Below, piece after piece: positions 55,802 to 64,000 of a stretch of DNA of 64,000 nucleotides. Source of the DNA: Allobosea sp. Root483D1 (GTDB lineage Bacteria > Pseudomonadota > Alphaproteobacteria > Rhizobiales > Beijerinckiaceae); assembly GCF_001429505.1 (NCBI RefSeq), contig NZ_LMJW01000001.1:622606-686605 (forward strand), in the 5' to 3' direction. The notes beneath the pieces were generated by a model. The model made no database searches, had not been told where the DNA came from, and saw only the letters and a program-made list of their open reading frames with translations. The stretch's first letter is position 1. Each line of letters begins with the position of its first letter. The translations under genes were made by a program, and so were the position numbers.

Positions 55802-55817
55802 GGATCGTGCACGATCC
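55802..55817. promoter_or_regulatory. Candidate operator GGATCGTGCACGATCC
   Basis: A perfect 16-bp inverted repeat, ending 20 bp upstream of the GntR start codon. AT-rich TATA-like words (about 55787-55800) lie between it and the gene, so a bound regulator would sit next to the -10 region of its own operon promoter. Autorepression by the GntR protein is the simplest reading. Confidence 0.55.
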
Positions 55818-56249
55818 TGAGACGAGCCCTCGCTGGAGTCAACCCATTCGTGGGACAGGCTGGTGCGCGCTGGATCGCTGGCCTGAGCACCCGCGCTGAT
55901 CGAATCGCACGATTCGGTCAGCTCACCCCTCACCGGATCATGGCCGGGAACGGTCCATGCGCCGGACAAAACGCCGCATTCACAAGGGCCGTCGGCCCTG
56001 GTCAGGGCATGGGAGCCGCAGCCACACGCGCCTGCGTGCCCTTGCGGCCGGAAGCGCCGCCACACCGGCCCACCCCGCTACCCCCAGCTTCGTACCCCAG
56101 CGCGGCCAGCATTCCACCCCTTTGATAATCAAAGCTTATTCTTACTGACCTCGGCATCCGGCACGGACTTCTCCCCGGAAAGCGGCCGAGTGATTTACCG
56201 CTCGTTAACCATTCGCTTCCTACATCTGGGCAACCGAAAATTTACCAAG
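55818..56249. other. 432-bp intergenic region between the GntR operon and minC
   Basis: No credible gene: short open frames here lack coding character or a ribosome-binding site. The last 130 bp are AT-richer and probably hold the minC promoter. A 13-bp palindrome TTTGATAATCAAA lies at 56121-56133, about 115 bp upstream of the minC start. Its function is unknown. Confidence 0.5.
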
Positions 56250-56987
56250 ATGACCGCCGTGTTAACCAAACCCCGGCCGATCCGCCTCAAGGGGCGATCC
56301 TACCTTGCGCTGACGCTGACACCCGAGCTGCCCTTCGAGGACTGGCTGGTGCGGCTCGACGATCTCGCCGGCCGTTCCGCCGGTTTCTTCCTGCGGCGGC
56401 CAGTGGTGCTCGATGTCGAGGGCCTGGAGATCGACCGTGCGCAATTGCGCGACCTCGTCGGCAAGCTCGGCGCCCGCAATGTCCGGATCATGGGGATTGA
56501 GGGCGCACGCCCCTCAATGCTCGGCAACGATCTGCCGCCCGCCATGTCGGGCGGAAAGACGACCGGGGATATCGAGGAACCGACGGCCGAGCCGGCCAAG
56601 GAAACCCCTGTCGCCGAAAGCGTGGTGGTGACACCTGCCGCCCCGCTGCCCGCGAAAGCCGTAGCTTCGATCATCGTGACCCAGCCGGTACGCTCGGGGC
56701 AGTCGATCTTCGCCGAAGGCGACGTGACCATCATCGGCTCGGTCGCCTCCGGCGCCGAAGTCATCGCCGGCGGCTCGATCCACATCTACGGGACGCTGCG
56801 GGGGCGGGCGATGGCCGGCACCATGGGCGACGCCAGCGCGCGCATCTTCTGCCGCAAGCTCGAGGCCGAGCTGGTCGGAATCGACGGCTACTACAAGACG
56901 GCCGAGGACCTGGAGCCTGGCCTGCGCGGCAAGCCCGTCCAGTTCTGGCTCGAGGGCGAAATCTTCACGGCCGGGTCACTGGCCTAG
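56250..56987 (+). CDS. minC: Septum site-determining protein MinC
   Basis: A 245-residue FtsZ-polymerisation inhibitor, delivered to membranes by MinD. The N-terminal FtsZ-interaction domain (about 1-100) is followed by a Pro/Glu/Ala-rich linker (about 103-140) and the C-terminal beta-helix MinC domain. The latter contains VRSGQSIFAEGDVTIIGSV, GAEVIAGGSIHIYGTLRGRA and FCRKLEAELVGIDGYYKTAED. The linker is rather long. ATG 56250 gives the usual length. The gene is 97 bp upstream of minD. Confidence 0.94.
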   Translation: MTAVLTKPRPIRLKGRSYLALTLTPELPFEDWLVRLDDLAGRSAGFFLRRPVVLDVEGLEIDRAQLRDLVGKLGARNVRIMGIEGARPSMLGNDLPPAMSGGKTTGDIEEPTAEPAKETPVAESVVVTPAAPLPAKAVASIIVTQPVRSGQSIFAEGDVTIIGSVASGAEVIAGGSIHIYGTLRGRAMAGTMGDASARIFCRKLEAELVGIDGYYKTAEDLEPGLRGKPVQFWLEGEIFTAGSLA

Positions 56988-57084
56988 CGCGCTTTCCGTT
57001 CGATCGGAGCCGGTCGGGCGACAGGAATTCGCGCAACTCAGAATGTCGACCAAACAACGCGTCCACCGGAACTAGGAGAGGTCA

Positions 57085-57900
57085 ATGGGCAAGGTCATCG
57101 TGGTCACATCGGGCAAGGGCGGCGTCGGCAAGACGACCTCCTCCGCCGCCCTGGGCGCAGCTTTGGCGCAGAGCGGCGACAAGGTCGTGGTCGTCGACTT
57201 CGATGTCGGCCTGCGCAATCTCGACCTGATCATGGGTGCCGAGCGGCGGGTGGTCTACGACCTCGTCAACGTCATCCAGGGCGAAGCCAAGCTGACGCAG
57301 GCGCTGATCCGCGACAAACGGGTCGAGACGCTCTATCTGCTGCCGGCCTCGCAGACCCGAGACAAGGACAACCTCACCTCCGAGGGCGTCGAGAAGGTCA
57401 TCAGCGCGCTGAAGAGCCATTTCGACTGGGTGATCTGCGACAGCCCGGCGGGCATCGAGCGCGGTGCCACTCTCGCCATGCGCCATGCCGACATCGCGAT
57501 CGTCGTGACCAATCCGGAGGTCTCTTCGGTGCGCGATTCCGACCGCATCATCGGCCTGCTCGATTCGAAGACGCTGAAGGCCGAGAACGGCGAGCGCATG
57601 GAGAAGCACCTGCTCCTCACCCGCTACGACCCTGCCCGCGCCGAGCGCGGCGACATGCTGAAGGTGGACGACGTCCTCGAGATTCTGTCGATCCCGCTGC
57701 TCGGCATCATCCCGGAGAGCATGGATGTGCTGCGCGCCTCCAATATCGGCTCGCCCGTCACCCTGGCGGATGAGCGCAGCGCCCCCGCGCTCGCCTATTT
57801 CGATGCCGTGCGCCGCCTCAAGGGCGAGAACCTGCCGATGACCATCCCCGGCGAGAAGCGCGGCTTCTTCGGCAAGATCTTCGGAAGGAAAGCGGCATGA
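57085..57900 (+). CDS. minD: Septum site-determining ATPase MinD
   Basis: A 271-residue ParA/MinD-type ATPase with the deviant Walker A SGKGGVGKTT (residues 9-18, signature Lys11), VDFDVGLRNLDLIMGAERRVVYDL, and VICDSPAGIERGA. The C-terminal amphipathic membrane helix is GFFGKIFGRK (about 260-269). It recruits MinC to the membrane and oscillates or is patterned by MinE. A ribosome-binding site GGAGAGG precedes the ATG. It overlaps minE by 4 bp. Confidence 0.97.
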   Translation: MGKVIVVTSGKGGVGKTTSSAALGAALAQSGDKVVVVDFDVGLRNLDLIMGAERRVVYDLVNVIQGEAKLTQALIRDKRVETLYLLPASQTRDKDNLTSEGVEKVISALKSHFDWVICDSPAGIERGATLAMRHADIAIVVTNPEVSSVRDSDRIIGLLDSKTLKAENGERMEKHLLLTRYDPARAERGDMLKVDDVLEILSIPLLGIIPESMDVLRASNIGSPVTLADERSAPALAYFDAVRRLKGENLPMTIPGEKRGFFGKIFGRKAA

Positions 57901-58160
57901 ACCTGCGTCGTCTCTTCTTCCGGCCCCAGTCGGCTCCCGCCGCGCGCGAGCGCCTGCAGGTCCTGCTCGCCCATGAGCGCCTGTCGGCCGATGGCTCCGA
58001 CCTCGTGACCAAATTGCGCGACGAGATCCTGCGCGTGATCGCCAAGCATGTGCAGGTCGACGACGACAAGGTCACCGTCCGGATGGAGCGCGGGCCCCAG
58101 GTCTCGACGCTCGCCGTCGACATCGAGATTCCGTTCGATGCGGGCAAGAAGGCGGCCTGA
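57897..58160 (+). CDS. minE: Cell division topological specificity factor MinE
   Basis: An 87-residue protein with an N-terminal membrane-targeting and MinD-activating helix (MNLRRLFFRPQ, then ARERLQVLLAHER) and a C-terminal dimerisation domain (LRDEILRVIAKHVQVDDDKV, then LAVDIEIPF). It stimulates MinD ATP hydrolysis and confines MinC/D to the poles. The start overlaps the minD stop (ATGA). Last gene of the minCDE operon. Confidence 0.96.
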   Translation: MNLRRLFFRPQSAPAARERLQVLLAHERLSADGSDLVTKLRDEILRVIAKHVQVDDDKVTVRMERGPQVSTLAVDIEIPFDAGKKAA

Positions 58161-58194
58161 GGGCCGCCTTCTCATCGTCCAAGGCGTTGTAGCC

Positions 58195-58608
58195 TCACAT
58201 CACGGCCGGCCCTCGGCCGTCATATTCGGCGTCCGAGACCTTATCGAGCCAGTCGACGACCTTGCCGTCCAGGGCTTCCTGCACGGCGATATGGGTCATC
58301 GCCGTCTCCGGCCCGGCGCCATGCCAGTGCTTCTCGCCCGGCGGAAACCAGACCACGTCGCCCGGCCTGATCTCCTCGACCGGGCCACCCCAGCGCTGCA
58401 CCCTGCCGAAGCCCGCAGTGACGATCAGCGTCTGGCCGAGCGGATGGGTATGCCAGGCCGTGCGCGCGCCAGGCTCGAAGGTGACGCTGGCGCCCTGCAC
58501 GCGCTCTGCTGCATGCGGATTGAACAGCGGATCGATGCGGACGGTGCCGCTGAACCAGTCGCTTGGGCCTTTCGCCGACGGCCGGGTTCCGGCGCGGATG
58601 ATGTTCAT
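58195..58608 (-). CDS. Cupin-fold metalloprotein resembling cupin hydroxynitrile lyases
   Basis: A 137-residue single-domain cupin. Conserved metal ligands are visible: His53, His55 and Gln59 in [10 protein letters not shown], and His94 in GEKHWHG; His106 (MTHIAVQ) is also present. The overall sequence (for example [48 protein letters not shown], and Ala40, Val42, Gln110) is strikingly like the Mn-dependent hydroxynitrile lyase GtHNL of Granulicella, remembered rather than aligned. Natural function is unknown; annotation as a generic cupin is equally safe. Convergent with minE (34 bp between stops). Confidence 0.8.
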   Translation of the reverse strand: MNIIRAGTRPSAKGPSDWFSGTVRIDPLFNPHAAERVQGASVTFEPGARTAWHTHPLGQTLIVTAGFGRVQRWGGPVEEIRPGDVVWFPPGEKHWHGAGPETAMTHIAVQEALDGKVVDWLDKVSDAEYDGRGPAVM

Positions 58609-58682
58609 GGTGTCTCCTTAGGCCTGCGTGCGCGAGTAAATTCGATGCCGGTACTCTAGGGCGCTTTCGCTCAAGGCTGCAC

Positions 58683-58772
58683 CGTCATTGCGAGCGCAGC
58701 GAAGCAATCCAGGGGCGGCAGCGCTCTAGGTCTTCCTGGATTGCTTCGTCGCTTTCGCTCCTCGCAATGACG
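58683..58772. repeat. 90-bp inverted repeat (CGTCATTGCGAG family)
   Basis: Outer arms CGTCATTGCGAG and CTCGCAATGACG, with a second pair GAAGCAATCCAG and CTGGATTGCTTC. It is a well-known dispersed palindrome of Rhizobiales intergenic DNA. It lies between the cupin gene and the 3' end of dnaE2, and could act as a terminator from either strand. Confidence 0.85.
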
Positions 58773-58785
58773 ACAAACCTCCTTT

Positions 58786-61700
58786 TCAATGGAAATCGCG
58801 CGACTTCGGCAGGATCCGGACATTCCGCGGATGGCGCGCCCGCGGAATCTGCGGATGCTGGAACTCGTCGGCGCGGGTGAGCACGATCTCGGCGCGGTGG
58901 GTATCGGACAGGCTGAGCAGGTCGGCCGAACGGTCGACGACCCGCTTCGCCATCAGGTGGATCACGCCCTCGGGGCTCTTCTGCACCCTGCCCTCGACGA
59001 GGAGCAGCCGCGCCGCCATGACCTCGCGACGGAAGCGCTCGAAATCGCGGGCCCAGAGCACGACATTGGCGATGCCGGTCTCGTCTTCCAGCGTGATGAA
59101 GATGGCATTGCCCTTGCCGGGGCGCTGGCGCACCAGCACGACGCCGGCGACGCTGGCCCATGTCCCGTCGCGCATCGCTGACATCTGCTCGCAACTGGCG
59201 ACGCGCTCACGGACGAAGCGGGGCCGCAGCAGGCCCATCGGATGCCCCTTCAGCGAGAGCCGCGCCGTCTGGTAGTCGGCGACGACATGCTCGGCGAGCG
59301 GCATCACAGGCAATGCAGCGGCCTGCTCGGCGCCGAGCTCGCGCGCCTGCGCGGCCTCGAACAGCGGCAGCGCCTCGTCATCCGGCAGGCGGCGCACCGC
59401 CCAGAGCGCTTCGCGCCGGTCGAGCCCGAGCGAACGAAAGGCATCGGCATCGGCGAGCATGCGCATGGCGCGAGCGGGCAAACGGGCACGGCGGGCGAGG
59501 TCCTCGACATCGCGATAGGGTTCGCCGCGGGCCTCGACGAGGCGCTTCGCCCAGTCCTCCTTGAAGCCATCGAGCTGGCACAGGCCGAGGCGTAGCGCCC
59601 AGGGGCTTTTCCAACCCGGCGCTCCCGGCTCCAGCAGATTGTCCCAGGCACTGGAATTCACGTCGATCGGGCGTGGCTCGACGCCGCCATTCTCCTGCGC
59701 TTCCCGCACGATCTGGGCCGGGGCGTAGAAGCCCATGGGCTGCGAGTTCAGCAGCGCCGCGGCGAAGATCGCCGGGTGATGGCATTTCAGCCAGGAGGAG
59801 ACATAGACCAGCTTTGCGAAGGAGGCGGCGTGGCTCTCGGGAAAGCCGTAGCTGCCGAAGCCCTTGATCTGCTCGAAGCAGCGCTGGGCGAAGTCGCGCT
59901 CATAGCCGCGCCCGACCATGCGCTCGACCATCAGCCCCTCGAAATGGCCGATGGTGCCGACATTGCGGAAGGTCGCCATGGCGCGACGCAGGCCATTGGC
60001 CTCGGGGTCGGTGAATTTCGCCGCCGTCATGGCGAGCTGCATCGCCTGCTCCTGGAAGAGCGGCACCCCGAGGGTCCGCTTGAGAACCTGGAAAAGCTCG
60101 TCCGCTTCTCCATGAGCCGGCGACGGCGAAGGGTAGCTAACCTCCTCGATCCCTGCCCGCCGCTTCAGATAGGGATGGACCATATTGCCCTGGATCGGAC
60201 CGGGGCGAACGATCGCGACCTGGATGACGAGATCGTAGAACTCCCTCGGCTTCAGCCGCGGCAGCATGTTGATCTGCGCCCGGCTCTCGACCTGGAAGAC
60301 GCCGATGGACTTGCCCTCGCAAAGCATGTCGTAGGTCGCTTCGTCCTTTTGCGGGATCTCGGCGAGGCCGTAATCCTTGCTCTCGTGCTCGCGCAGCAGA
60401 TCGAAAGCCTTGCGGATGCAGGTCAGCATTCCGAGCGCCAGCACATCGACCTTCATCAGGCGCAGCGCGTCGATGTCGTCGCGGTCCCATTCGATGAAAG
60501 TGCGATCCGCCATTGCGGCGTTGCCGATCGGCACGGTCTCGTCGAGGCGCCCGCGCATCAGGACGAAGCCGCCGACATGCTGCGAGAGATGGCGCGGAAA
60601 ACCGAGCAGGCGCACGGCGAACTGCACGGCTTGCGCGATCACCGGATTGTCGGGGTCGAGCCCGGCCTGGCGAATCTGGTTGCGGGTGATGTCGGAGCCC
60701 CAGCTGCCCCATTGCGTCGAGGCAAGGCGGGCCGTGACGTCCTCAGTCAATCCCAGCGCCTTGCCGGCCTCGCGCATGGCACTGCGCGGCCGGTAATGGA
60801 TCACGGTGGCGGCGATGCCGGCGCGGTGGCGGCCGTACTTTTGGTAGATCCACTGGATCACCTCCTCGCGCCGCTCATGCTCGAAATCGACGTCGATATC
60901 GGGCGGCTCGCGCCGTTCTTCCGAGATGAAGCGGGCAAAAAGCAGCGTGTGCTCGTCCGGATCGACCGCGGTGATGCCGAGCGCGTAGCAGACGGCCGAA
61001 TTGGCGGCCGAGCCCCGGCCCTGGCAGAGGATGCCGCGGCTCTCGGCGAACTCGACGATCTGGCGGATGGTCAGGAAATAGCGGGCATAGTCGAGCTTGC
61101 AGATCAGGACGAGTTCGTCGTCGACCTGCTTTTGAACTTTCTCAGGGATACCAGCGGGATAGCGCATCGGCAGGCGCCGGCGCACCAGCTCCTCCAGCCA
61201 GCCCTGCGGTGTCCAGCCGGGCGGCACCGGTTCGTCGGGGTATTCGTATCTGAGCTCGCCGAGATCGAACGCGATGCGGCCGAGCAGGTGCTGCGTCTCG
61301 GCGATCGCCTCCGGCGCCTCCTTGAAGAGCCGGGCCATCTCCTGCGGCGCCTTGAGATGGCGTTCGGCATTGGCCTCGAGCAGGCGGCCGGCCTTGTCGA
61401 TCGTCATGCCCTCGCGGATGCAGGTCAGCAGGTCCTGCAGGTCGCGCTGCTCCGGCGCGTCGTAGAGCACGTCGTTGGTGGCGATCAGCGGCGTGCGGGT
61501 CGGCGCTGCGATCGCCTTCAGCCGGGCGAGGCGGCGGCGATCGTCACCGCCACGCGACATGCTGGCCGCGAGCCAGACCGCGCCGGGCGCGGCGGCCTCG
61601 AGCCGGGACAGCAGTGCAGGCAAGCCATCGAGGCGGCGCTCCGGCATGACGATCAGCAGGAGGTCGCGGGTGTCGTTCAGGAGATCATCGAGATTGAGGA

Positions 61701-62148
61701 TGCACTCACCCTTGCCACCGCGCAGATTGCCTGTCGTCAGCAAACGGCAGAGCCGGCCCCAGCCGGCGCGATTGGCGGGGTAGGCGACGATGTCGGGCGA
61801 GCCATCGGCGAAGACGAGGCGGCTGCCGGTGACGAGCTTGAAGGCTTGCGCCAGCGCTCGCATCTGCTCCTCCGTGAAGGGCAAATCGGCGAAGGCCGGG
61901 TTCTCGACCCAGATGTATTCGCCTGGGCTGCCGCCCTCGCGCACCTTCTCCGGAGACGGCATGCCGAGCTCGCGCAGATCACGGAGCGCGATCCAGGCCC
62001 GCACTACGCCGGCAACGGTGTTGCGGTCGGCGATGCCGAGGCCGGTCTGGCCGAGCAGCAGCGCGGTCATCACCAGGTTCGGCCCGGGCGAGGCGCCCCG
62101 CAGGAAGGAGAAATTGGTCGCGGCGACGGGCTCGGCATAGGCGGTCAT
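58786..62148 (-). CDS. dnaE2: Error-prone DNA polymerase DnaE2 (ImuC)
   Basis: A 1120-residue C-family polymerase for SOS mutagenesis and lesion bypass. It has an N-terminal PHP domain (TNFSFLRGASPGPNLVMTALL) and a palm region with IDVDFEHERREEVIQWIYQKYGRHRA. The active-site block includes GRGSAANSAVCYALGITAVDP, RTFIEWDRDDIDALRLMKVDVLALGML and FPESHAASFAKLVYVSSWLK. The C-terminal OB-fold ends in NVRILPKSRDFH, the usual end of DnaE2. ATG 62148 overlaps the imuB stop (ATGA) and gives the usual N-terminus MTAYAEPVAAT. Works with ImuA and ImuB. Confidence 0.96.
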   Translation of the reverse strand: MTAYAEPVAATNFSFLRGASPGPNLVMTALLLGQTGLGIADRNTVAGVVRAWIALRDLRELGMPSPEKVREGGSPGEYIWVENPAFADLPFTEEQMRALAQAFKLVTGSRLVFADGSPDIVAYPANRAGWGRLCRLLTTGNLRGGKGECILNLDDLLNDTRDLLLIVMPERRLDGLPALLSRLEAAAPGAVWLAASMSRGGDDRRRLARLKAIAAPTRTPLIATNDVLYDAPEQRDLQDLLTCIREGMTIDKAGRLLEANAERHLKAPQEMARLFKEAPEAIAETQHLLGRIAFDLGELRYEYPDEPVPPGWTPQGWLEELVRRRLPMRYPAGIPEKVQKQVDDELVLICKLDYARYFLTIRQIVEFAESRGILCQGRGSAANSAVCYALGITAVDPDEHTLLFARFISEERREPPDIDVDFEHERREEVIQWIYQKYGRHRAGIAATVIHYRPRSAMREAGKALGLTEDVTARLASTQWGSWGSDITRNQIRQAGLDPDNPVIAQAVQFAVRLLGFPRHLSQHVGGFVLMRGRLDETVPIGNAAMADRTFIEWDRDDIDALRLMKVDVLALGMLTCIRKAFDLLREHESKDYGLAEIPQKDEATYDMLCEGKSIGVFQVESRAQINMLPRLKPREFYDLVIQVAIVRPGPIQGNMVHPYLKRRAGIEEVSYPSPSPAHGEADELFQVLKRTLGVPLFQEQAMQLAMTAAKFTDPEANGLRRAMATFRNVGTIGHFEGLMVERMVGRGYERDFAQRCFEQIKGFGSYGFPESHAASFAKLVYVSSWLKCHHPAIFAAALLNSQPMGFYAPAQIVREAQENGGVEPRPIDVNSSAWDNLLEPGAPGWKSPWALRLGLCQLDGFKEDWAKRLVEARGEPYRDVEDLARRARLPARAMRMLADADAFRSLGLDRREALWAVRRLPDDEALPLFEAAQARELGAEQAAALPVMPLAEHVVADYQTARLSLKGHPMGLLRPRFVRERVASCEQMSAMRDGTWASVAGVVLVRQRPGKGNAIFITLEDETGIANVVLWARDFERFRREVMAARLLLVEGRVQKSPEGVIHLMAKRVVDRSADLLSLSDTHRAEIVLTRADEFQHPQIPRARHPRNVRILPKSRDFH

Positions 62149-63692
62149 GCGAACAGCCCGTGCAGGTACCAGCGCGGCGCGGTCGTCTCGCGACCATAGA
62201 GACCGGCACGGAAGAGCCAGAAGCGGCGCCCTTGCGCATCCTCGACGCGGTAATAGTCGCGCGTGTGTTCGCCCGGCCCATCGCGCCACCAGTCCGGCGC
62301 GATCCGCTCCGGTCCTTCGGCGCGAGCGATCTCGTGCAGCACGCGACGCCAGCGAAAGCGCAAGGGCGGACCATCCGGCACCTCGGCCAGGGTCTCGACC
62401 GGCTGCGGCGGTTCGAAGAGCTGGAGCGGGCGGGCCGGCGGCTCATCCGGCTGGGAGATGGGCCAGGGTGCCTCGTTCGGGCTGCCGGCGGCGGCCGGAA
62501 CCAGCGCAGCTCCGCGCTCGGGCTGATGGCTGTCCTGCGCGACAAAGCGCAGCACGCGCTCGCGGCCGAAACGGGCGACCAGCCGGTCGATCAGATCGGC
62601 CACCGCCTCCTCCTCGACGGCGCGCCCGTCGAGGCTCGCCTGCGGCGTCCCGAGCGGCTCGCAGACCAGCACCCCGAGCCTGATCGCGTCGAAGCCGAAG
62701 CCGGGATCGAGCGGATCGGCCAGGCTATCGATGCGTTCGCGATAGAGTCGCAGGATCGCGGCGGTATCGCGCGAAGGCCGGCCGGTCTCCAGCGCCAGCC
62801 GGCGCACCGCGCCATCGCTGCGGAAGAAGCTGATCTCGAAGGCGCGCCCGCCCTCGCCCCGTGCCTCGAGCAGGCGCCCGGCTTCGCCGAGCAAATGGGT
62901 GACGATCGCCTCCAGCCCGTCGGTATCCTGCAGTGGATCGGGAAAATGCCGCTCGACCACGCAATCGGGCGGCGGCCGCAAGGGCGTGATGCGGGCATCC
63001 TCATGGCCGAGGATGCGGCGTAAGCGCGTGACGAGCGATTCGCCGAAGCGGGCGGCGAGCGTGTGCGAGGGCCGGCCGGCGAGATCGCCCAGCGTCTTCA
63101 GCCCGGCGCGCGACAGGGCGATCACCGTCTCGGAGGAAGCCTCCAATGCCGAGACCGGCAGCGGCAGTGTCCGCAGCTCATCCTCGCCCGGAAGCGAAAT
63201 GGCGCAGCGACCGAAGCGAGAGAGAGCACGCGCCGCCTGCGGCGTGCCGGCGATGCTTGCGAAGAGGGTCAGGCCCATCCGATGCATGCCCATGCCGAGC
63301 CGCTGGCGCAGGGCCGCCTCGCCGCCGAAGAGATGGGCGCAGCCGGTGATGTCGAGCACCAGCCCATGCGGCGGATCGAGCGCGACGAGCGGGGTGAAGC
63401 GGTCGCAGAGCGCGGCAACCCATTCGATCAGGCGCTGATCAGCGGCAGGATCGGCCTCGACAACGGTCAGTTCCGGGATACGAGCGCGGGCGTCGGCCAG
63501 GGTCAGGCCGCGCGTCAGGCCAAGCCCAACGGCGCGCTCGTCACAATCGGCGAGGCGCAGCGCGCCGCGATCCTTCTCGACCAGGACGAGCGGACGCTCA
63601 CCCGGCCCGGCGGAGCCCCGCCGGCGCAGGCGCTCGCTCGCCAGATAGGGAAACCAGAGGGCGAGATAGCGGCGCTGCATCCCCCGCTCCAT
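62145..63692 (-). CDS. imuB: ImuB, catalytically inactive Y-family polymerase-like protein
   Basis: A 515-residue Y-family polymerase homologue that links ImuA and DnaE2 to the beta-clamp. The catalytic acidic residues of DinB are absent, as is normal for ImuB: the first motif reads RYLALWFPYLASERLRRRG, and the second LDITGCAHLFGGEAALRQR. Little-finger-like and C-terminal regions follow, ending in RFWLFRAGLYGRETTAPRWYLHGLFA. ATG 63692 has GGGAGG 8 nt upstream; ATG 63680 (MQRRYLALW) with GGAG is nearly as good. The gene overlaps imuA by about 95 bp and dnaE2 by 4 bp. Confidence 0.93.
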   Translation of the reverse strand: MERGMQRRYLALWFPYLASERLRRRGSAGPGERPLVLVEKDRGALRLADCDERAVGLGLTRGLTLADARARIPELTVVEADPAADQRLIEWVAALCDRFTPLVALDPPHGLVLDITGCAHLFGGEAALRQRLGMGMHRMGLTLFASIAGTPQAARALSRFGRCAISLPGEDELRTLPLPVSALEASSETVIALSRAGLKTLGDLAGRPSHTLAARFGESLVTRLRRILGHEDARITPLRPPPDCVVERHFPDPLQDTDGLEAIVTHLLGEAGRLLEARGEGGRAFEISFFRSDGAVRRLALETGRPSRDTAAILRLYRERIDSLADPLDPGFGFDAIRLGVLVCEPLGTPQASLDGRAVEEEAVADLIDRLVARFGRERVLRFVAQDSHQPERGAALVPAAAGSPNEAPWPISQPDEPPARPLQLFEPPQPVETLAEVPDGPPLRFRWRRVLHEIARAEGPERIAPDWWRDGPGEHTRDYYRVEDAQGRRFWLFRAGLYGRETTAPRWYLHGLFA

Positions 63693-64000
63693 TTTTGCTG
63701 CCTCCCTCTCTCCCGATCCTGTCCTGGAAACATCGTTCGTCACGGTTCCACTCCACACGCCACTCACGCTCACCAAGGCCGCCGCGATGACGCAGCAGCC
63801 GCAATCCGAAGGCGGGATCGCCCGGCGCCTCCGCCTCACGCGCCCGTGACGGCAGAGCGCGCACCTGCCAGCGCGTGCTGGCGGCGCTGGGCTCAGGCTG
63901 CGCCGCCACCCGCAACAGCAGGGTCAGGACGCCGGAGGCCTCCGCCGCCAGCGCCAGACGGCGACTTGCGGTCAGGTCGAACTGGCGCGGTGCGCCCCAG
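63598..64000 (-). CDS. imuA: ImuA, C-terminal part (5' end outside the window)
   Basis: About 133 C-terminal residues of the RecA-like accessory protein ImuA. Typical features are WGAPRQFDLTASRRLALAAE, STRWQVRALPS and ERCFQDR. The frame has no stop until the TGA at 63600-63598, well inside imuB, so imuA and imuB overlap by about 83-95 bp depending on the imuB start. The tail after the overlap is Gly/Arg/Pro/Ala-rich and probably unstructured. The SOS promoter with its LexA box should lie upstream, outside the window. Confidence 0.85.
   Translation of the reverse strand, partial: WGAPRQFDLTASRRLALAAEASGVLTLLLRVAAQPEPSAASTRWQVRALPSRAREAEAPGDPAFGLRLLRHRGGLGEREWRVEWNRDERCFQDRIGREGGSKNGAGDAAPLSRPLVSLSGERAPAPAGLRRAG

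Noticed and set aside
55850..56148. Short plus-strand frames before minC
   Set aside because: No ribosome-binding site, no conserved motif, and composition similar to random GC-rich DNA.
59776..62199. 807-codon plus-strand frame opposite dnaE2
   Set aside because: Antisense shadow of a clear DnaE2 gene; composition is atypical and no motif is present.

Overview
This 64 kb window is high-GC, densely coded chromosomal DNA from an alphaproteobacterium of the order Hyphomicrobiales (Rhizobiales). The evidence is the murA-DUF2948-hisD-UPF0262-phosphatase block, the DUF952-pyrD pair, a DUF6460 membrane protein, the imuA-imuB-dnaE2 mutasome, a minCDE operon and several families of rhizobial-type intergenic palindromes. 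Gene content and protein style suggest a Bosea-like genus, but this is an inference from memory and not a database result. No prophage, transposase or CRISPR array is visible.

Layout. 1-6123: the 3' end of a yejABEF-type oligopeptide ABC operon, translationally coupled to deoB. 6145-10443: a chemoreceptor with a small membrane protein on the minus strand, and an orphan tadE-tadG pair on the plus strand. 10447-14716: the minus-strand murA/hisD housekeeping block. 15224-21744: a DSF-synthase-like crotonase, a membrane PAS-GGDEF-EAL protein, a dihydrolipoamide-dehydrogenase-like flavoprotein that lacks its redox cysteines, and a sensor kinase, all on the plus strand. 21895-25788: an S24 repressor, DUF952-pyrD, a low-GC secreted orphan, DUF6460 and a NarL-type response regulator. 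26006-33060: the ligase-associated DNA repair cluster (ATP-dependent ligase and exonuclease on the minus strand; helicase and PdeM on the plus strand), with a TPR-methyltransferase between the halves. 33067-33330: tRNA-Thr(GGT) preceded by a decayed partial copy. 33458-35725: a divergent MFS/AraC pair.

35756-45165 is a tricarboxylate locus. A GntR regulator is followed by two complete TctCBA tripartite transporters, divergently arranged around prpD and prpB; prpC is absent. 45200-49225 is a B12-type ABC importer (binding protein, permease, ATPase, methyltransferase). It lies behind a cobalamin riboswitch whose aptamer appears to be interrupted by about 115 nt carrying a genomic palindromic repeat, and behind a second promoter with a Zur-like palindrome. 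49261-55781 is a GntR-controlled operon of a TRAP transporter, an enolase-superfamily enzyme and a fused aconitase X. 56250-58160 is minCDE. A cupin resembling the hydroxynitrile-lyase cupins follows, and the window ends in dnaE2, imuB and the 3' part of imuA.

The most unusual items are the interrupted cobalamin riboswitch, the RpfF-like/GGDEF-EAL pair with an altered catalytic residue, the AcnX-enolase-TRAP operon of unknown substrate, the prpC-less methylcitrate locus with two TTT transporters, and the palindromic elements whose edges supply the stop codons of two genes. All motif, promoter and start-site calls were made by eye.
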